Below are positions 24,401 to 39,400 of a stretch of DNA of 64,000 nt, one piece after another. Position 1 is the stretch's first letter; each line of letters begins with the position of its first letter. Below the pieces are notes generated by a model, which saw only the letters and a program-made list of their open reading frames with translations, was not told where the DNA came from and searched no databases. The stretch spans positions 3,241,597 through 3,305,596 of the forward strand of contig NC_064048.1 in NCBI RefSeq assembly GCF_932526225.1, in the 5' to 3' direction. The position numbers and the translations under genes are program-made. This stretch comes from Nematostella vectensis. Taxonomy: Eukaryota > Cnidaria > Anthozoa > Actiniaria > Edwardsiidae.

Positions 24401-27400
24401 GCAATGGTATGATATAGAGATTTAGATCACACATATTGTGATTCAGATCACCCATATAGAGATCAAGATCACAAATACTATGATTCAGATCACCCGTATA
24501 GTGATCGAGATCGCAAATACTGTGATTCAGATCACACATATAGAGATCTAGATCACAAATACTATGATTCAGATCACCCGTATAGTGATCGAGATCACAA
24601 ATACTGTGATTCAGATCACCCATATTGAGATCTAGATCACAAATACTATGATTCAGATCACCCATATTGAGATCTAGATCACAAATACTATGATTCAGAT
24701 CACCAATACTATGATTCAGATCACCCATATTGAGATCTAGATCACAAATACTATGATTCAGATCACCCATATTGAGATCTAGATCACAAATACTGTGATT
24801 CAGATCACCCATATTGAGATCTAGATCACAAATACTGTGACTCAGATCACCCGTATAGTGATCGAGATCACAAATACTGTGATTCAGATCACCCATATTG
24901 AGATCTAGATCACAAATACTGTGATTCAGATCACCCATATTGAGATCTAGATCACAAATACTGTGATTCAGATTACCCATATTGAGATCTAGATCACAAA
25001 TACTGTGATTCAGATCACCCGTATAGTGATCGAGATCACAAATACTGTGATTTAGATCACCCATATTGAGATCTAGATCACAAATACTGTGATTCAGATC
25101 ACCCATATTGAGATCTAGATCACAAATACTGTGATTCAGATCACCCATATTAAGATCTAGATCACAAATACTGTGATTCAGATCACCCATATTGAGATCT
25201 AGATCACAAATACTATGATTCAGATCACCCGAATAGTGATCGAGATCGCAAATACTGTGATTCAGATCACACATATTGTGATTTAGATCACACATACTGT
25301 GATTCAGCTTACCCATTCTGTACCAGATAACAGAATCTCGACAAGAACAAAACCTAAAAATCCCCTGATCTTATAGTAAAATGCAGATAACTCAAACCCT
25401 GGAGAACTCAAACCCTGGAGAACTTAGTTTTTTTCTTTACATTTTTCCCAATCCTTTTTGTAGAAATTCTTTCCAATTACTTATTCTTATTGCTCTTGTA
25501 GGTTCGAGTGATCGAGATGTATTTGGTTGTTGAAAACCATGACATTGACAAAATAATGTAATCACAGTTCGGGTGATAGAGCAGAATGGACAACCTTTTT
25601 CTCGAGTTCAGCCTGCAGCTTCTGAACCTTTTCCTCGTACACTTTGGGCAGCACGACCGACTTCCACTCCTTACTGTCCATCCCTTGAAGGTTAGTACCC
25701 GACAACCGCACCTCGGCCTGCAATTGTAGATAACAATAGAATGTTAGATAACAACAGCCAAGCCTATGGCGTTCTGTTCGGGGTCGCTGTGGCGTGAGGC
25801 AGAAGGGACTGGGGAAAGCCAGCCCAGGGAAAATTTATTGTGACGTCACATAGTCAGCCGCACCTCGACCTGCAATCGTAGAGAGCAATAGAATATTAGG
25901 TTACGACAGCCAAGTCTATGGCGTTTTGTTCGGGGTCGCTGTGGCCGTGAGGCAAAAGGGACTGGGGAAAGCCAGCCCAGGGAACAAGGGGAAAATTTCT
26001 TGTGACGTCACATAATCATTATTATCACAGCCTTTTTTCTGCCGCTTTGTCCGGGATTTTTGTGGCTTTCCCAGAGGTAAAAGGGGTTGGAAGACCCAAC
26101 CAAGAGAACGAGAAAGTTTCTGGTAACGTCATATCATAAAACACAAGAAATCCCAGACACCATGGGAAACCTCAAAAGAACTCCAAAGTCTAGGCTTACA
26201 TAAAGCACATTTTATCGTATCTAGGTCAAACAAAGCCAATTTGTATTTTTTCCTAAGCCTAATCCATGATAACAAATCAAGAACAGTAAAACATGTTTTG
26301 TGAAAACAATTTCCGCAAAAAGATTTCATGGGATAATGTTTTAAGGAGTCATACCTCTTCCGTTTTTGTCTAGGAAACAAAAAAAAAAGAAACAACAATG
26401 TAGGATCTTGGTCGACACTGCTGCCCTAATGCACAGATCTCTGCGTATTTTGCCATCAAGTAGAAATCCACGTACTCAGTCACGTGATCTACCTGTTCGA
26501 GTTCCTGCACAAGACTGGCTTTTGTCGATTCCAGGTCAGCGGTTGCTACCCGTAGCTTTTCGCTCTCCTCCTTCTCCTACGGACAAAGACGGGGATGAAT
26601 GCGTCAGATAAAGGACATAGGTGATTCCATTCGAGAAACACTTTACATCAATAAGGATGGGAAAGGACTGGCCAAATTTAGTATCAATATACACCTATAT
26701 TTAAAAAAAAATGGGTAGATGTAAATATGGCGAATGGCGAATAGAAAATGACAGTTCTAAGACTAGGCGCTACTTATTGTATTAATGCTATTTGTAAATT
26801 TTATTTGTTTTCGTCGTTCTCTGGTGTGATTATTTTGGCCTGAAAATGCCACTCAAAAAGGTCACGTGATCAGTTGGTACAAGTCCCCTATTCTCGGGTC
26901 CCAACCCTATATGAACAGGCCATTCCAGCTATAAGTTTGCGCGCGCATAACCATAAAAACCTACCTCAACTATCAGAATGCAGCACGCACTTTTTTAAGC
27001 TTTAACCAGACGAAGGGCGCGCTGCATGCCGGTAGTTGAGGTAGGTTTCCATGGTGAGTTCGTGCGCATGCTTATAGCTGGAATGGCCTATTAGGCGTAT
27101 AATCAATGTTTCCTACCTTCTTGAGCTCCTTTCTGAGTCTCTCGTTCTCGGTCATAAGCTTGCCCGTGTTCTTGCGGTCCGTGGCACTACCGGAGACAGC
27201 AGTGTTGGGTGTGGCTTTGAGCCGGTCGATCTCATGCTGTGGAAGAATAGACGAATAAAACTTATAAGCGAGTTCCGGGAGCCATGGAAGATTCAAGGGG
27301 GCGGTACCCTGCAATCGCCATTTCCACTAACAACGCTTTTGAACTAGGTGTATGCTTATTTCAAAAGCTTTGTTTCAACCTCCGGGAATTCCCTCAGTTT

Positions 27401-30400
27401 TGAGATAATGCAATGTTCCCGTCTAACAACAACGAGGCATGCCTACCGTTAATTGTAGTATTGAATACTCCTTTTGTTTTTTTCTCACCAAACAAATCTT
27501 TATTATCTAAATATTATCTATCTTTATTATACAAATCTTTGCTTTCCCTAGATTCATCAGTCTTTAGATCAAGATATGAAACACGAAACCTGAATACTGA
27601 CACTGTTGCTCGCTTCGATCTAGTAACTTACACTAAATTGTCTGTAAAAACCGACAAAACGCTACTAAATATCAGAAAGATCTATTTGAAAAGCCAAGCC
27701 GTTTGGCAATGTGTGCTACCAAACGGAATAAAAAGCATTCGGCGCACCTCCGTGCAACTTCGTAATAGGAACTTTACCCAAAATATGGACACTCATTCAA
27801 AACGAAAACAACATGGTGAGGAATAACATCTCTTGAAAAAGGTGCAGTATTTCCACAGGACCCCGTGACGTTGCACTTTACCTTGAGTCTCGTGTTCTCC
27901 TTGAGCACCGCAGTGTATTGTGGGGCACCTGCGCCCGCAGTCTTCTTCAACTGTTCGTTCTCGCCTTGTAGCCTCTCCACCACTCTGCGCATGGCAGCTA
28001 GAACTCGCTCCATGTCCTCAACACTCTGACCGCCAAGACCCGTACCCAGGCTCTTCTGCGCGTGAACAAAGGAATACCATCAATTCAAAACAACTTTTAA
28101 ATCTGCTAGATTTTGCCGGCTTTCTAGATTTTTGTGGGGAAAAAAGCCTGCATACTGAAAATATGAAAGAGGAATACAGAAAAAAAAGAGCCGACAAAGA
28201 CCAGAAAACAGCCGGCTATCGCTGGCAGCTGGCCGCTATTTTGAACCCTGTACGAATATGTTTGAACTGTTGCTCAGGTATAATGTAATTTTAGATACTT
28301 AGGCGGTCCTTAGCCAATAAGGACCTGTGTAAGAAGTCGTATTATTATTATTTTTCTGCTGTTAATGTTTTTTTTCTACCTTTCTGGCTTTTTCCCTCTT
28401 TTTACTAGATTCCAGCTCGGCTTTGAGGATTTCCACATACTCCTGAAGATCTTCCACTCGCGCCTAAAGAAATGCAAATGGTTATTTTGGACTTCCCAAA
28501 GAATGCTATGTAATTCTTTAGATAATGCAGACCAACCCTCTGCGCGGGAGCGTAAAATGCCCACCCCCTTCCTTACAATAGACACCTAACCTTTAGTCTT
28601 GGGTTCTCTTTTCGCGCTTGCTCGTAATCAAACCGCAACTCCATGTTCTCCTGGAAAACAACAAGAAAAAAAACGTGTCGTGTTAATCATCTCACAGAAC
28701 CGTTAGTTTTTTACTCGAATGCTTTCGTTGAAATCTGTCGCTCGTTTTCACAAAAATATGGTTGCTTATAAATCTTTTACTAGATGCTCAAATTGTTATA
28801 ATCGATTTATAAAAAGATCGGCAAGAGGAATATCGTTGAATTTCAACAATGAAACCCGATTTATTTATTAAAGCAAATTTATAAGGGTCATACATTTTGT
28901 TTTCGTATTACGGTCCTTTTTTTCCCCAAACGTCGACCTTCGATTTATGTCAATTATTCTGTTTAAATTTCTTGTCTCGGTGCAAATCGGTGAGCTGGTG
29001 ACATGACACAAATGTTTCAAAAAGTTATGACCTTTTAGACCTCAAGACTAAGGCAATCGTTTTGATAGTAAATATATATTTTTTATAGCAAACAAACGGA
29101 ACACATTTGTCGTCTGACTCACTGAGTGTGTTTATAGTATGTATAGTCGTGTGGCTAAAAATACGTCACGACAGCATTATGTGCATACCATTGTATGGTA
29201 AGCTGTAATGAATTGGTTCCCAAGCGACCCAAACAAAGCCAAGCCGTGCTATCATAATGACGTTTTTGAGTCGGAATATGTTTGTTTCTCTCGCCTCTAT
29301 ACCGATACAGGTTGTTGCAGACTTGGGCAAATAAACACACACATACACATATCTTTTATCACACCAGGAACATCAATACATTCTCTCACAACGATTCATT
29401 GCTTGTATTGGGGGACGTAAAAGATCCGCAGGGATGTCGGTCCTTGGTTCCATCTTCAGTGAGACTAATTCTCCAACATGATTACAAATGCCGTGAAACA
29501 GTCCGTATCAATCTACTCAAACTCAGTCTCACAGGAACCGCCTAGAGAGCCAAACAAACGCGTTTCAAAGCTTCATTTCACAGGTTTTATAGGATGTTAC
29601 AAAGCTTCTTTATTTTTGTTTTTCTTTTCAATATTTACTAGCGAATTGATCCGTTTTTTATTCGCTCCAGCTTAAGTCCATACATTTACGCACACATTTT
29701 TTATATTCTTTATATTCGTTGAAATAACCACTGACTATCAAAGCTATATTCGATTTTATCGATCTAATCGTTAAAAAAGCTCAAGTAGATCGTAGATAGG
29801 CCCATGCAAGCGGATTTATTTTAGCGGGATCTATAGCTGTTTGGACGACACAATAGCAGCTAGCAGATCGCATTTGGTTAACAGGGCTGTCAAAAAGTAC
29901 GGAAGTAACCGGCTGTGAGAAGATTGACGCTAAATTAGCTCATTTAAACATCAGACAAAAGTGGTCGGCGATGAAACGTGTAGCCGGGGGAGCTCCGGCA
30001 CCGGTGGCCGCCGGCTTGTTTTGACAGCCCTGAGCTAATGCTTACACTGACCTGTCTCGCCTCCAGCAGCTGCTGCTGTAGCGACTGGTTCTTCTGGTGC
30101 AAATCCCTGTACATGCCGGCGTCCGCTTGGTCGATGGAGCGCTACGGGAAGATCACAAGTGTGGTAAACATCTTACAAGGGAACGGACCAGTAAGAATTA
30201 TGCCGCGTGTTTGCTAAATGGACCGACTAATCTGAGAGACTTTCGGCCCATTTTAGTAGTGAATCGAGTTTTACGTAATAGAGGGGAAAGAGAACGACAC
30301 GCGCGCTTCTTGAGGAAGAATATAATAGAGATTTTTGCTGTGTTGTCAATAATGTGACGTGTTGCGTGACACGAATACTGCGTGGTGAATCATTTACTTG

Positions 30401-33400
30401 AGACTTTATGCCTCCGTTATGCATTAAAAAATCTGGATCCGACTTGCGTGACATTGTTGTTTTAGGCTTTGTTTTGAATATTGGAGCCGTTGTTTTTTAC
30501 GGGATGCTTAAATTCCACAGTGTTTCAAGATAACTTAATACCACTCCTAAAAAGTCCACCTCATTTTTAATTTTTTTTTTGCGACAGAAATTAATTCGTC
30601 CGTAGGATAAAGAAAAGTTTTATTATAATCAAACTTATAACTCAAAGCTTTTTTTTAATTTCGTAAACACACTCTACAATCGTATGCAGATTTTGTCAGA
30701 TTGTGTGTAACACAAAGCTTTTTCATTTTGTAAACACACTACAATTGTATTCAGATTATGTCAGATTGTTTTTGTCTGTGTGCAGATTTTGTCAGATTTT
30801 GTGTATGGCGTGACACTCCTTGTGTATTGCGTGACAGACCTGTTCCGTGACGCGCTGTGACAGCTCGTTCTCTAGAGACTGCACTGCGTCTTGGAGCTGG
30901 TCGTTCCTCAGCTGCAAGGCCTCCATTTGGCGATCGTGGCCGAGGGTTTGTTGCCGGCGCAGGTCCTGGTTCTGGAGAATAACAATACTAGTCAATCATA
31001 CTATATTAAAGGTAGCGACGACAGAGCAAAAAAATGGCAAGTTTTCCCAAAATAGGGTCTGGTTAACTTCGGTAAGCTTGAATTTTTGCATAGAGGTTCC
31101 TTATGCCATGTTAACCAACATATCAAAAGGTGTTTTTCTCTAATGGATTCGTCTTCGAGATATGAGGCTTGAAGTGCAATATTCAAATGTTCAAAGTATA
31201 AATTCTCCTCGTTTGTAGGGATAAGTCGAGCTCTGATCAGAAATTAAGTTAAGCTTTTGGTCAGAGGAACTCCTTGTATGTGGAATCTTGAGCTTATATA
31301 TTAATAATTGGAAAATTTCATGCCTTTTTTTTTGCTCTGTCGGTAGCGACTAATACAGATACATAATTTGAGATTCATGTACTCGTAAATGAGGGGCAGT
31401 GTCTGTGACGTCAAAACCCTTAGCAATCACAGGAAACCCTGAGAACGCCTGGGACTATGCTTCCTTCTTCCTTAAAAGTATAAATTCTCCTCGTTTGTAG
31501 GGAGAAGTCGGGCTCTGATCAGAAATTAAGCCAACTTTGCTCGCGAATATCTAAATTTCACATCTTCTAAATTTCTTAAAAATTTGGAATTAAGCTTATG
31601 GTCAGAGGAACTCCTTGTATGCGGAATCTTGAGCTTTTATATTAATAATTGGAAAATTTTATGCCATTTTTTTGCTCTGTCGGTAGCGACTAATACAGAT
31701 ACATAATTTGAGATTCATGTACTCGTATATGAGGGGCAGTGTCTGTGACGTCAAAACCCTTAGCCATCACAGGAAACCCTGAGAACGCCTGGGACTATGC
31801 TTCCTTCTTCCTTAAACCCCTCCCCCCGTTCCAGTAGTAGTAAAGCTTTATTTAGACACGGTATACTCTCAGTTATGTATAATAGTTATCATATTCCCTC
31901 GAGTGTGAAAATCTTGTTCAGTCTTCCAGTCTAATTCTTTAAATCGTTCAAATCCTTCCTTTATCATCCCCTCCCTCATTCCTTCATCATCCCCTTGTCG
32001 ACTGTGAAGATCTTGTTCAGTATAATTCTACTAATTCCGTTTAGACCAATTAACTCCCCTCCCTCCTAGTTCTATTATCTCGTTTAGCCCAATCCCCCCA
32101 CTCTCCCGTCCCTCCTAGTTCTATTATCTCGTTTAGCCCAATCCCCCCACCCTCCCATTCCTCCTAGTTCTATTATCTCGTTTAGCCCAATCCCCCCACC
32201 CTCCCGTCCCTCCTAGTTCTATTATCTCGTTTAGTCCAATCTCCCCACCCTCCCGTCCCTCCTAGTTCTATTATCTCGTTTAGCCCAATTCCCCCACCCA
32301 CCCACCCACCCACCCTTCTCTTCCTCACCTCCTCCTCGAGCGTGAAGATCTTGTGCTTGAGCTCCTGAATGAAGTCATCTGGGGGAGGTCTCGTCACCGC
32401 CGTACTCCCGACTCGCGCGGCACTAGACACAGATACAAGTTTGTTACTACGAAAGCCACCGGCGAATGGTTCTTGACGAGCTCTTTCAAGCTTACGAGTA
32501 CCCCCTTTTTATGCTAAAATAGAATTTTTGCCACGAGCAATCAGCACCTGGCATCACTTGTGTACTGCATGCCAGGTGCATTGCGTGACCGACATATTGC
32601 GTGACTGACGAGAAGTCAGCATGAAGCGTTCGCCATATTGGAAAGTGTGAGTGCGCGCAAAGCATCATGGAGCTGACAGCAAGGGAGTAGCCTGGGGACG
32701 AGGCTAGGCCTTAACGGTTTTCCTTAGTACCTTCTCAGCCTACTCTGCAGTCCCGTCTTGTCTTTCTCTCCCCGGTTCACCGCCTCGCGCAGCATGCTAA
32801 TTGTCTTCTCGGCTTTCTCAAGCTCCTTGGTTTTCTCGGAGAGTTTCTCTCGGAGAGTCTCGACTTTTTTGTGCCATTTCTTGCCTTCTTCCCAACGCGC
32901 CACTTCCTCGCCTCTCTTTGATGTCTTAAAGGGAAGAATTGTTTTATTTTTTTATTTTTTAACAGGCTTTACCTATGTAACTTGAGAATACGTGTAAAAT
33001 TTTTAAATTTCCCCTAGCCTGCAAACCGGTTCTCCAGTGGGTTTATTGGAAAATTTCGACCGAGTGGAGAGTCGGCTGGCCGGCTACACTTCCCCCATTT
33101 CCGTTTTCTTCGCTAATGAAAAGCTTAAACGCGATTCCAAATTATACGAATAATTGTAGTAGAAGACGAAGAGGGAGGAAAAGGGGACCATTCTGTTTCT
33201 TATTCTCCGCATCCTCCTTCTTGTTCTCTAATTCGTGTGTAATTTCAGAGTTCTACAGTATGAGGACAGTTTTGTGTGTCCAAGGTGTCCTTATTTACAG
33301 TGTTTCAATGCATAAAGAAGCTTGAGGGGCCCGAAGGGGTCCTAATCAACGGGGTTCTATTGTATGAGGACGGTTGTTTCGGGTCCAACGCAGCGGCATA

Positions 33401-36400
33401 GTCAGGACTTTTAACAGGAGGGGGTCCAAAAGGCCATTTGAAGGCTTTTTCTCTCGTATTTTAGTTAATGCCTCATAATTTACTGTATTTCTGGCTGCTA
33501 GAAGGCGGGCTCGGGCCCTCTCCACCCGGCTACGCCCCTGCAACGGTGGATGTACTTATTTAATAGCCTCTGCCAGCCGCCATATTGTCATCCTAGCAAT
33601 TACCAAGAGTGAAAAAGCATCTATTTCCATCGGCTGATCTGGGAAAGCCAATGCAATATTTTCGATTGAATTTAGTGAATAAAGTATTAAACTTTGATTT
33701 CAGATGGTTATTTCGAGACTTTAGCACATTATGTGCCTCCAAAAATAAGATGAAAACAATAACAAAGGTGTGGCTGACAAGGGCTCTTTAAATGGGGTTT
33801 AACTGTACAAGGGGAATTGTGTGTCTCGAAGGTGTCCTTATTAAAACTGTATAGGGGGAATTGTGGGTGTCCAGGTGTCCATAATAACGAGGTTTAACTG
33901 TACAAGGGGAATTGAACTTGTCCCGAAAGTGCCTTATTATCGAGGTTCCACTGTACCTTTGTTCCGCGGTCCTCGTCCCTGGGGGAAATCTCCGCGGAAG
34001 GAGGGACCGCACCCTCGACCTCCACCGTCGCCGCTGCCACCACCTCACCCTCCGCACGCTGGACCTTCAGCTGCTCCTGCAGGGACTTCACCTTTTCGCG
34101 CAGCTTGTCTGCCTCAGAGGTCGCCCGTGTTGCCTGCAACATGCGGCAAGCAATATGATCTCTTTACACGAAATGGTAATGATAGCATTTTAACTATTGC
34201 ATCAGGCAGAATTCATCTGTGCATACCTTTCTCTTCTCTGCTGCTAATTCCTCGGCTTTTCCGTCAAGTTTCTGTTCAATCTCGTGAAGCTCTTTCAGTT
34301 CCACTCCGAGTTTGTTGATGGCGGAATCTTTTTGTGCAAGTTGCTAAGAAAAGATGAAGAGGGTATAGGTAATAATATAACAGAGGGAAAGGCAATGCAA
34401 CAAAACATAATGATCAACGTAGTTCACGTTACATTACCTCCTTCAATCGTTCCTTCTCGCCTTGCAAAGTGGACTCTTTCTCTTTCTGTCTCTTCAGTTC
34501 CCGCTTGAGCTTCTCCATCCGCGATTGTAACTCTTCTATTCGACTCTATAGAATGACATAATGGACAGCGTGAATGAGAGTTTTAATTCACAGGAACTTC
34601 AAAAGCAGAAAGATTACGGCGTTCACTGAAGCATTTGCCTCGCTGATTGGATAATAAAATTCGTGTCAATCGTACTACGTACGTCCCTCGCATTCTTATT
34701 TACTTTTTTTAGACTATCAAGGTGACCACGGTAGCGCGCGTCCCACTGTAAACGGTTATACTGTACCTGTAAGCTAGACGTTTCCTTTTCTACAACGTGC
34801 TGCACATTAACCTCCTGCTCCGCTTTCTTGGCGTGTATCTGGTATGTATATGAGAAACGCCAATTAAAGGGGCAAGGATTTGTCTTTCCGGGGGCTACGG
34901 TTTGCTCAACCTTCAGCTAAGAGACGGCAGCTATCAGTTAAAGGGGTGGCTTCAAGAGTTTTCTGTGGGCCACGGTTCACTTAGTAATCCGCCACAAGAG
35001 GGGAGATTGAGCTATCATTTAATTTAAGGGACAGTGTCATGAGTTTTCCGTGGGCCACGGTTTACTCAATAATCCACCATTAGAGGAGAGACCGTAGCTA
35101 TCAATTAAAGGGGTAGTGTCATGAGTGTTCCGTGGGCCACGGTTTACTCAATAATCCACCATTAGAGGAGAGACGGTAGCTATCAATTAAAGGGGTAGTG
35201 TCATGAGTGTTCCGTGGGCCACCGTTTACTCAATGATCCACCATTAGAGGAGAGACGGTAGCTATCAATTAAAGGGGTAGTGTCATAAGTTTTCCGTGGG
35301 CCACGGTTTACTCAATAATCCACCATTAGAGGAGAGACGGTAGCTATCAATTAAAGGGGTAGTGTCATGAGTGTTCCGTGGGCCACGGTTTACTCAATGA
35401 TCCACCATTAGAGGAGAGACGGTAGCTATCAATTAAAGGGGTAGTGTCATAAGTTTTCCGTGGGCCACGGTTTACTCAATAATCCACCATTAGATGAGAG
35501 ACCGTAGCTATCAATTAAAGGGGTAGTGTCATGAGTGTTCCGTGGGCCACGGTTTACTCAATAATCCACCATTAGAGGAGAGACGGTAGCTATCAATTAA
35601 AGGGGTAGTGTCACAAGTTTTCCGTGGGCCACGGTTTACTAAATAATCCACTATCAGAGGATAGACAGAAAAACTGCATTCGAAATGAATGTTGCTCGTT
35701 GCTCCTTGATAATAATTACTTCCAACGGCTTGAGGATAAACCGAGTAAATTACTTGTCCTTGATACGTTTTGCCAGGACCTGAGACATACCTGGACGGCT
35801 TGAGGATAAACCGAGTAAATTACTTGTCCTTGATACGTTTTGCCGAGACCTGAGACATACCTGGACGTTCTCCTCCGCAGTCGTCACCATATCCGCTCTC
35901 AGCTGAAGCAAGGCCTGACTTAAAGACTAGAAGAAACAAATCATATTAGCTATTCTACAGCTGAAAAAAAGAGAGCCAAACTCGATAACTGCTAGCAATG
36001 ATTTGTAAGTCTCATTTTCATAACGACGGTTTTCGAGGAAAAGATAAGATAATGATGGTGATAATGACGATTTAAGAAAATGATGATGACGTGAAAATAG
36101 TGACACTTATTTTATCAAGCCTTATAACTCTATATTCAGTACAAAATGATGCAAAATTTCGCCCTCTCAGGTGTGATATTTGTAACCCTCCATGGTAAAA
36201 CGTACACTATGGTTTTGAGATTTCGTGCGCACGCCCACGCACACAGTGCTCACGGAAAGAAATTCCGTGAGCACGGTAAGAAATTACGTGCGTTAGGCGT
36301 GTATTTTTGAGCCTTCGCACGGAAAACCATAGTGTTCGTTTTCCCATGGAGGGTCACATTTCTTACAGCTGTTATCTTACCTTTTGTTGCTTTTCCTTCA

Positions 36401-39400
36401 GCGCCAGCTGGTTTCTCAGCCGTTCGACCAGCGCTTTCATGGTCCGTGTTGGGGCCCGTTCATTTGCCTCCTTTGCTACCTCAAGTTCCTCCTTCAGTAC
36501 CTCAATCTGTAAATACCAAAACAAAGAAAAGAACATGGACTGGCTGCCACACTTTAGTCATGCATTTGTTTCTGATAAGGTTGCACTCGAGAATCCATGT
36601 TTCTAGACCCGCAATGGGTAATGTATGCATGTTGAATCCTGGTCTTTGATATATGGCTATATGCTTATTTACTTGATGCCCATGCCCATGAAGCAATGCG
36701 GGTTGCGAAACATGGTTTCTCCGAATTTGAAATAGCCCCAATATTGTATTGCTCGACAGACCAGAAGACAAAACAATGCTGGCGAGCACTTCGCAGCACA
36801 AATAGAGCTTACTTTGCTGGGCCAGCAATGTCTGTTTTGCACGAGGCGTTAGTGTCTTTGTACAGCAAGTTCATGAGCCTGCGTCTCGCCGGTAATACTA
36901 GCGCTGATTGCGCGGTGTTCTATCAGGTTCAATGAAACGTGAAACCGGACAATTGAACTCAACCATTACGTACCTCCTTGTCTCTCTCGGAGATGACCTG
37001 GTCCTTGCCATTGCTTTCTTCTTGGAGTTTTTTGATCTGCTTCTCGTGCTGGTCCTTTTTACTATGAATGCGAAAAGAAGTCACCATCACCATCGCCATC
37101 GCCACCATCACCATCACCCCAACCATCAACATCAACCCAACCATCAACATCGCCATCGCCATCGCCATCGCCATCGCCATCGCCATCGCCATCGCCATCG
37201 CCATCGCCATCGCCATCACCATCAATATCACCCTAACCATCACAATCATCATGACCATCATCATCTCTCGGATCCTGTCGAGAGATTCCCGTGTCTCTAG
37301 TTATGTAATCAGGGAATGACAGTGATCTATAGGTAAAAAGACTAAGAGGTTGGGGTGTGCTGTTCACAGTAAGCACACCACCTCGATCGTCTTCCCCCTC
37401 AGTAGACAACAGACTGTACAAATTGCGAAAGGCCACAAACATAAAAGTGTATTTGGTAAATTAAGTATAAAACTATTTTTTCAGATTGTTGTTTTGAAAT
37501 TTAATCATATAGTTTGTCTTTCAATGTTAATAAAACAAGTTCACCAAGTCAAAACTTGCGAAATTTTGTGTTTATTTGCGTTTCGTTTCGCAACTTCCTG
37601 TGTCAAATCCAGACTTGTGCTGATTCCTGTTTGGCCACTACATCACAACAGTTAGTCAAAACGTGAGACACCATGTACTGACTTGCGTTTTGTCAGAGCT
37701 TTACCGTTTGTAGTCCTGCTTCAGGGTGTTGACAGTATCGTCATGTTCTCGTCTGAGTTGAGACAGCTCTTCTCTTGATCGCTTGTATTTCTCCGCTGCT
37801 ACGGCTAAAGCATTGTCCTGCTCTGCTACGGTCTCTTCGAGTTCACCAAGGCGACGAAGCTATAGACAAAGAAAGAAGAAAAAAGCAACGCAATAAGCAA
37901 AGTATTTTATACTATCATGTTCTGTAGTCGTCGTTGTTCTTGTGGTGGTGGGTACGGTGGCGTTCTTTATAGTGCAATGCGTGTTACCGTGGCCACAAAG
38001 ATAGCCTGCAAGCCGGCTCACCCGTGTGTTTTTGTTGTGTAGGATCCCCGTGGCGCAAAAAATCAAGAATGGAGGGAGGGGAAAGGGAGGAGGGAAAAAA
38101 GAAGAGCCTTTCCACCTCGCTTTTTTCCTCGAACAGGAATCCCGAGCCCCTCCAAAACAGGAATTTTCGAATGAATCCACTCTAGAGCCAACGGAGAGCT
38201 ATGCGATGTAATGTAATGTAATGGTTTATTTCATCGCTTTTGCGGCAAATGCTGAATTACGGCGCAAAGTTTAGAATTAGTCAATTAGCATGGGAGAGTC
38301 ACCATTTTGATTCCGTGGTGTTCTGATATAGACTGAAGCATTTCTTTGCCTCGCTGGTTGGCTAGTGGAGTTCATGTCAACCAGACAATACGTTTCTCGC
38401 ATCCTCATTGGTTACCTTCACAAAATGTCAAAGTTACCACGCTAGCGCGAGTCGCACTGATTTTCATCCCGTGGTGTTCTGATATCTACTTAAGCATTTC
38501 TTTGCCACAATGGTCGGCTAGTTAAGCTGATGTATTGGCTTACTTGATTAAAACGGCCAAGGTGACCACGGTAGCGTGCGTCGCATTGTAAGGGTTTGCG
38601 GCCATAATTTGTACGTATGGTCTTCTTGATGGTTGTTCTGGCAATTGTTATTGCTGTGGTGCAGTGGTGATAGTAGTAGTAGTAGTAGTAGTGGTAGTGG
38701 TAGTGGTAGTGGTAGTGGTAGTGGTAGTAGTAGTAGTAGTAGTAGTCATAGTTATAGTTACTATTATCGAAGTTGTTTTAGTTCCTTCAGTGTCTTGTAT
38801 CAAACAAACCTCGTTTTCGGTAGGAACGATACGCCCAGTAGAGCTGACGGATTCCTGACAAGAAAATTAAGAATAGCGTAAGAAAAGAGAAAACAAACAC
38901 ACATATAAACAAACGAACGAACGGTATCGAACGAGACACGTTTTTAACAATGGGAATGTATTACCTTATGTAGCTTTTGCTTTAGAAATTACGATGCAAG
39001 TCAAGAATGGCTTCAATGACAAAACCAGTGATTTATTAACGAAAAACATCGCAGTTGCACAGCGAGAAGTCGAGTAAACGCCGCCAGGCACGAAAAGGCA
39101 AATACGGTACCCGGGCTTAATGCTAGGTTATCATGAGGTAATTATGCACGTGTAAACGTAGCCTGCTGTAGCAAGACTTTCCATGAGGAAAAAAAAAACA
39201 GTACGAGCGCTACTTTTTGCGAGGTTAAACTCTGCGCAAGGTCAAACTTTCTGCTGAGACCTAAGAAAACGCTTGATACGCAGGCTAGTGTAAACAATAA
39301 TTCACAAACAAGCTTTGCATGACACTCCAATACCTGAAGTAAATGCTAGGTTCTCGTGAAGATAATGTGCACATGTAAACGATGCTTTACAACCAAGGCT

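Noticed and set aside
24285-25316. 343-residue minus-strand open frame as a separate repeat protein gene
   Set aside because: It is a 42-bp satellite plus CEP290 exon 46; no start context, no variation pattern of coding sequence, and it lies in an intron.
27413-27826. 137-residue plus-strand frame as a gene in a CEP290 intron
   Set aside because: No recognised domain, low-complexity AT-rich composition and no splice or promoter evidence.
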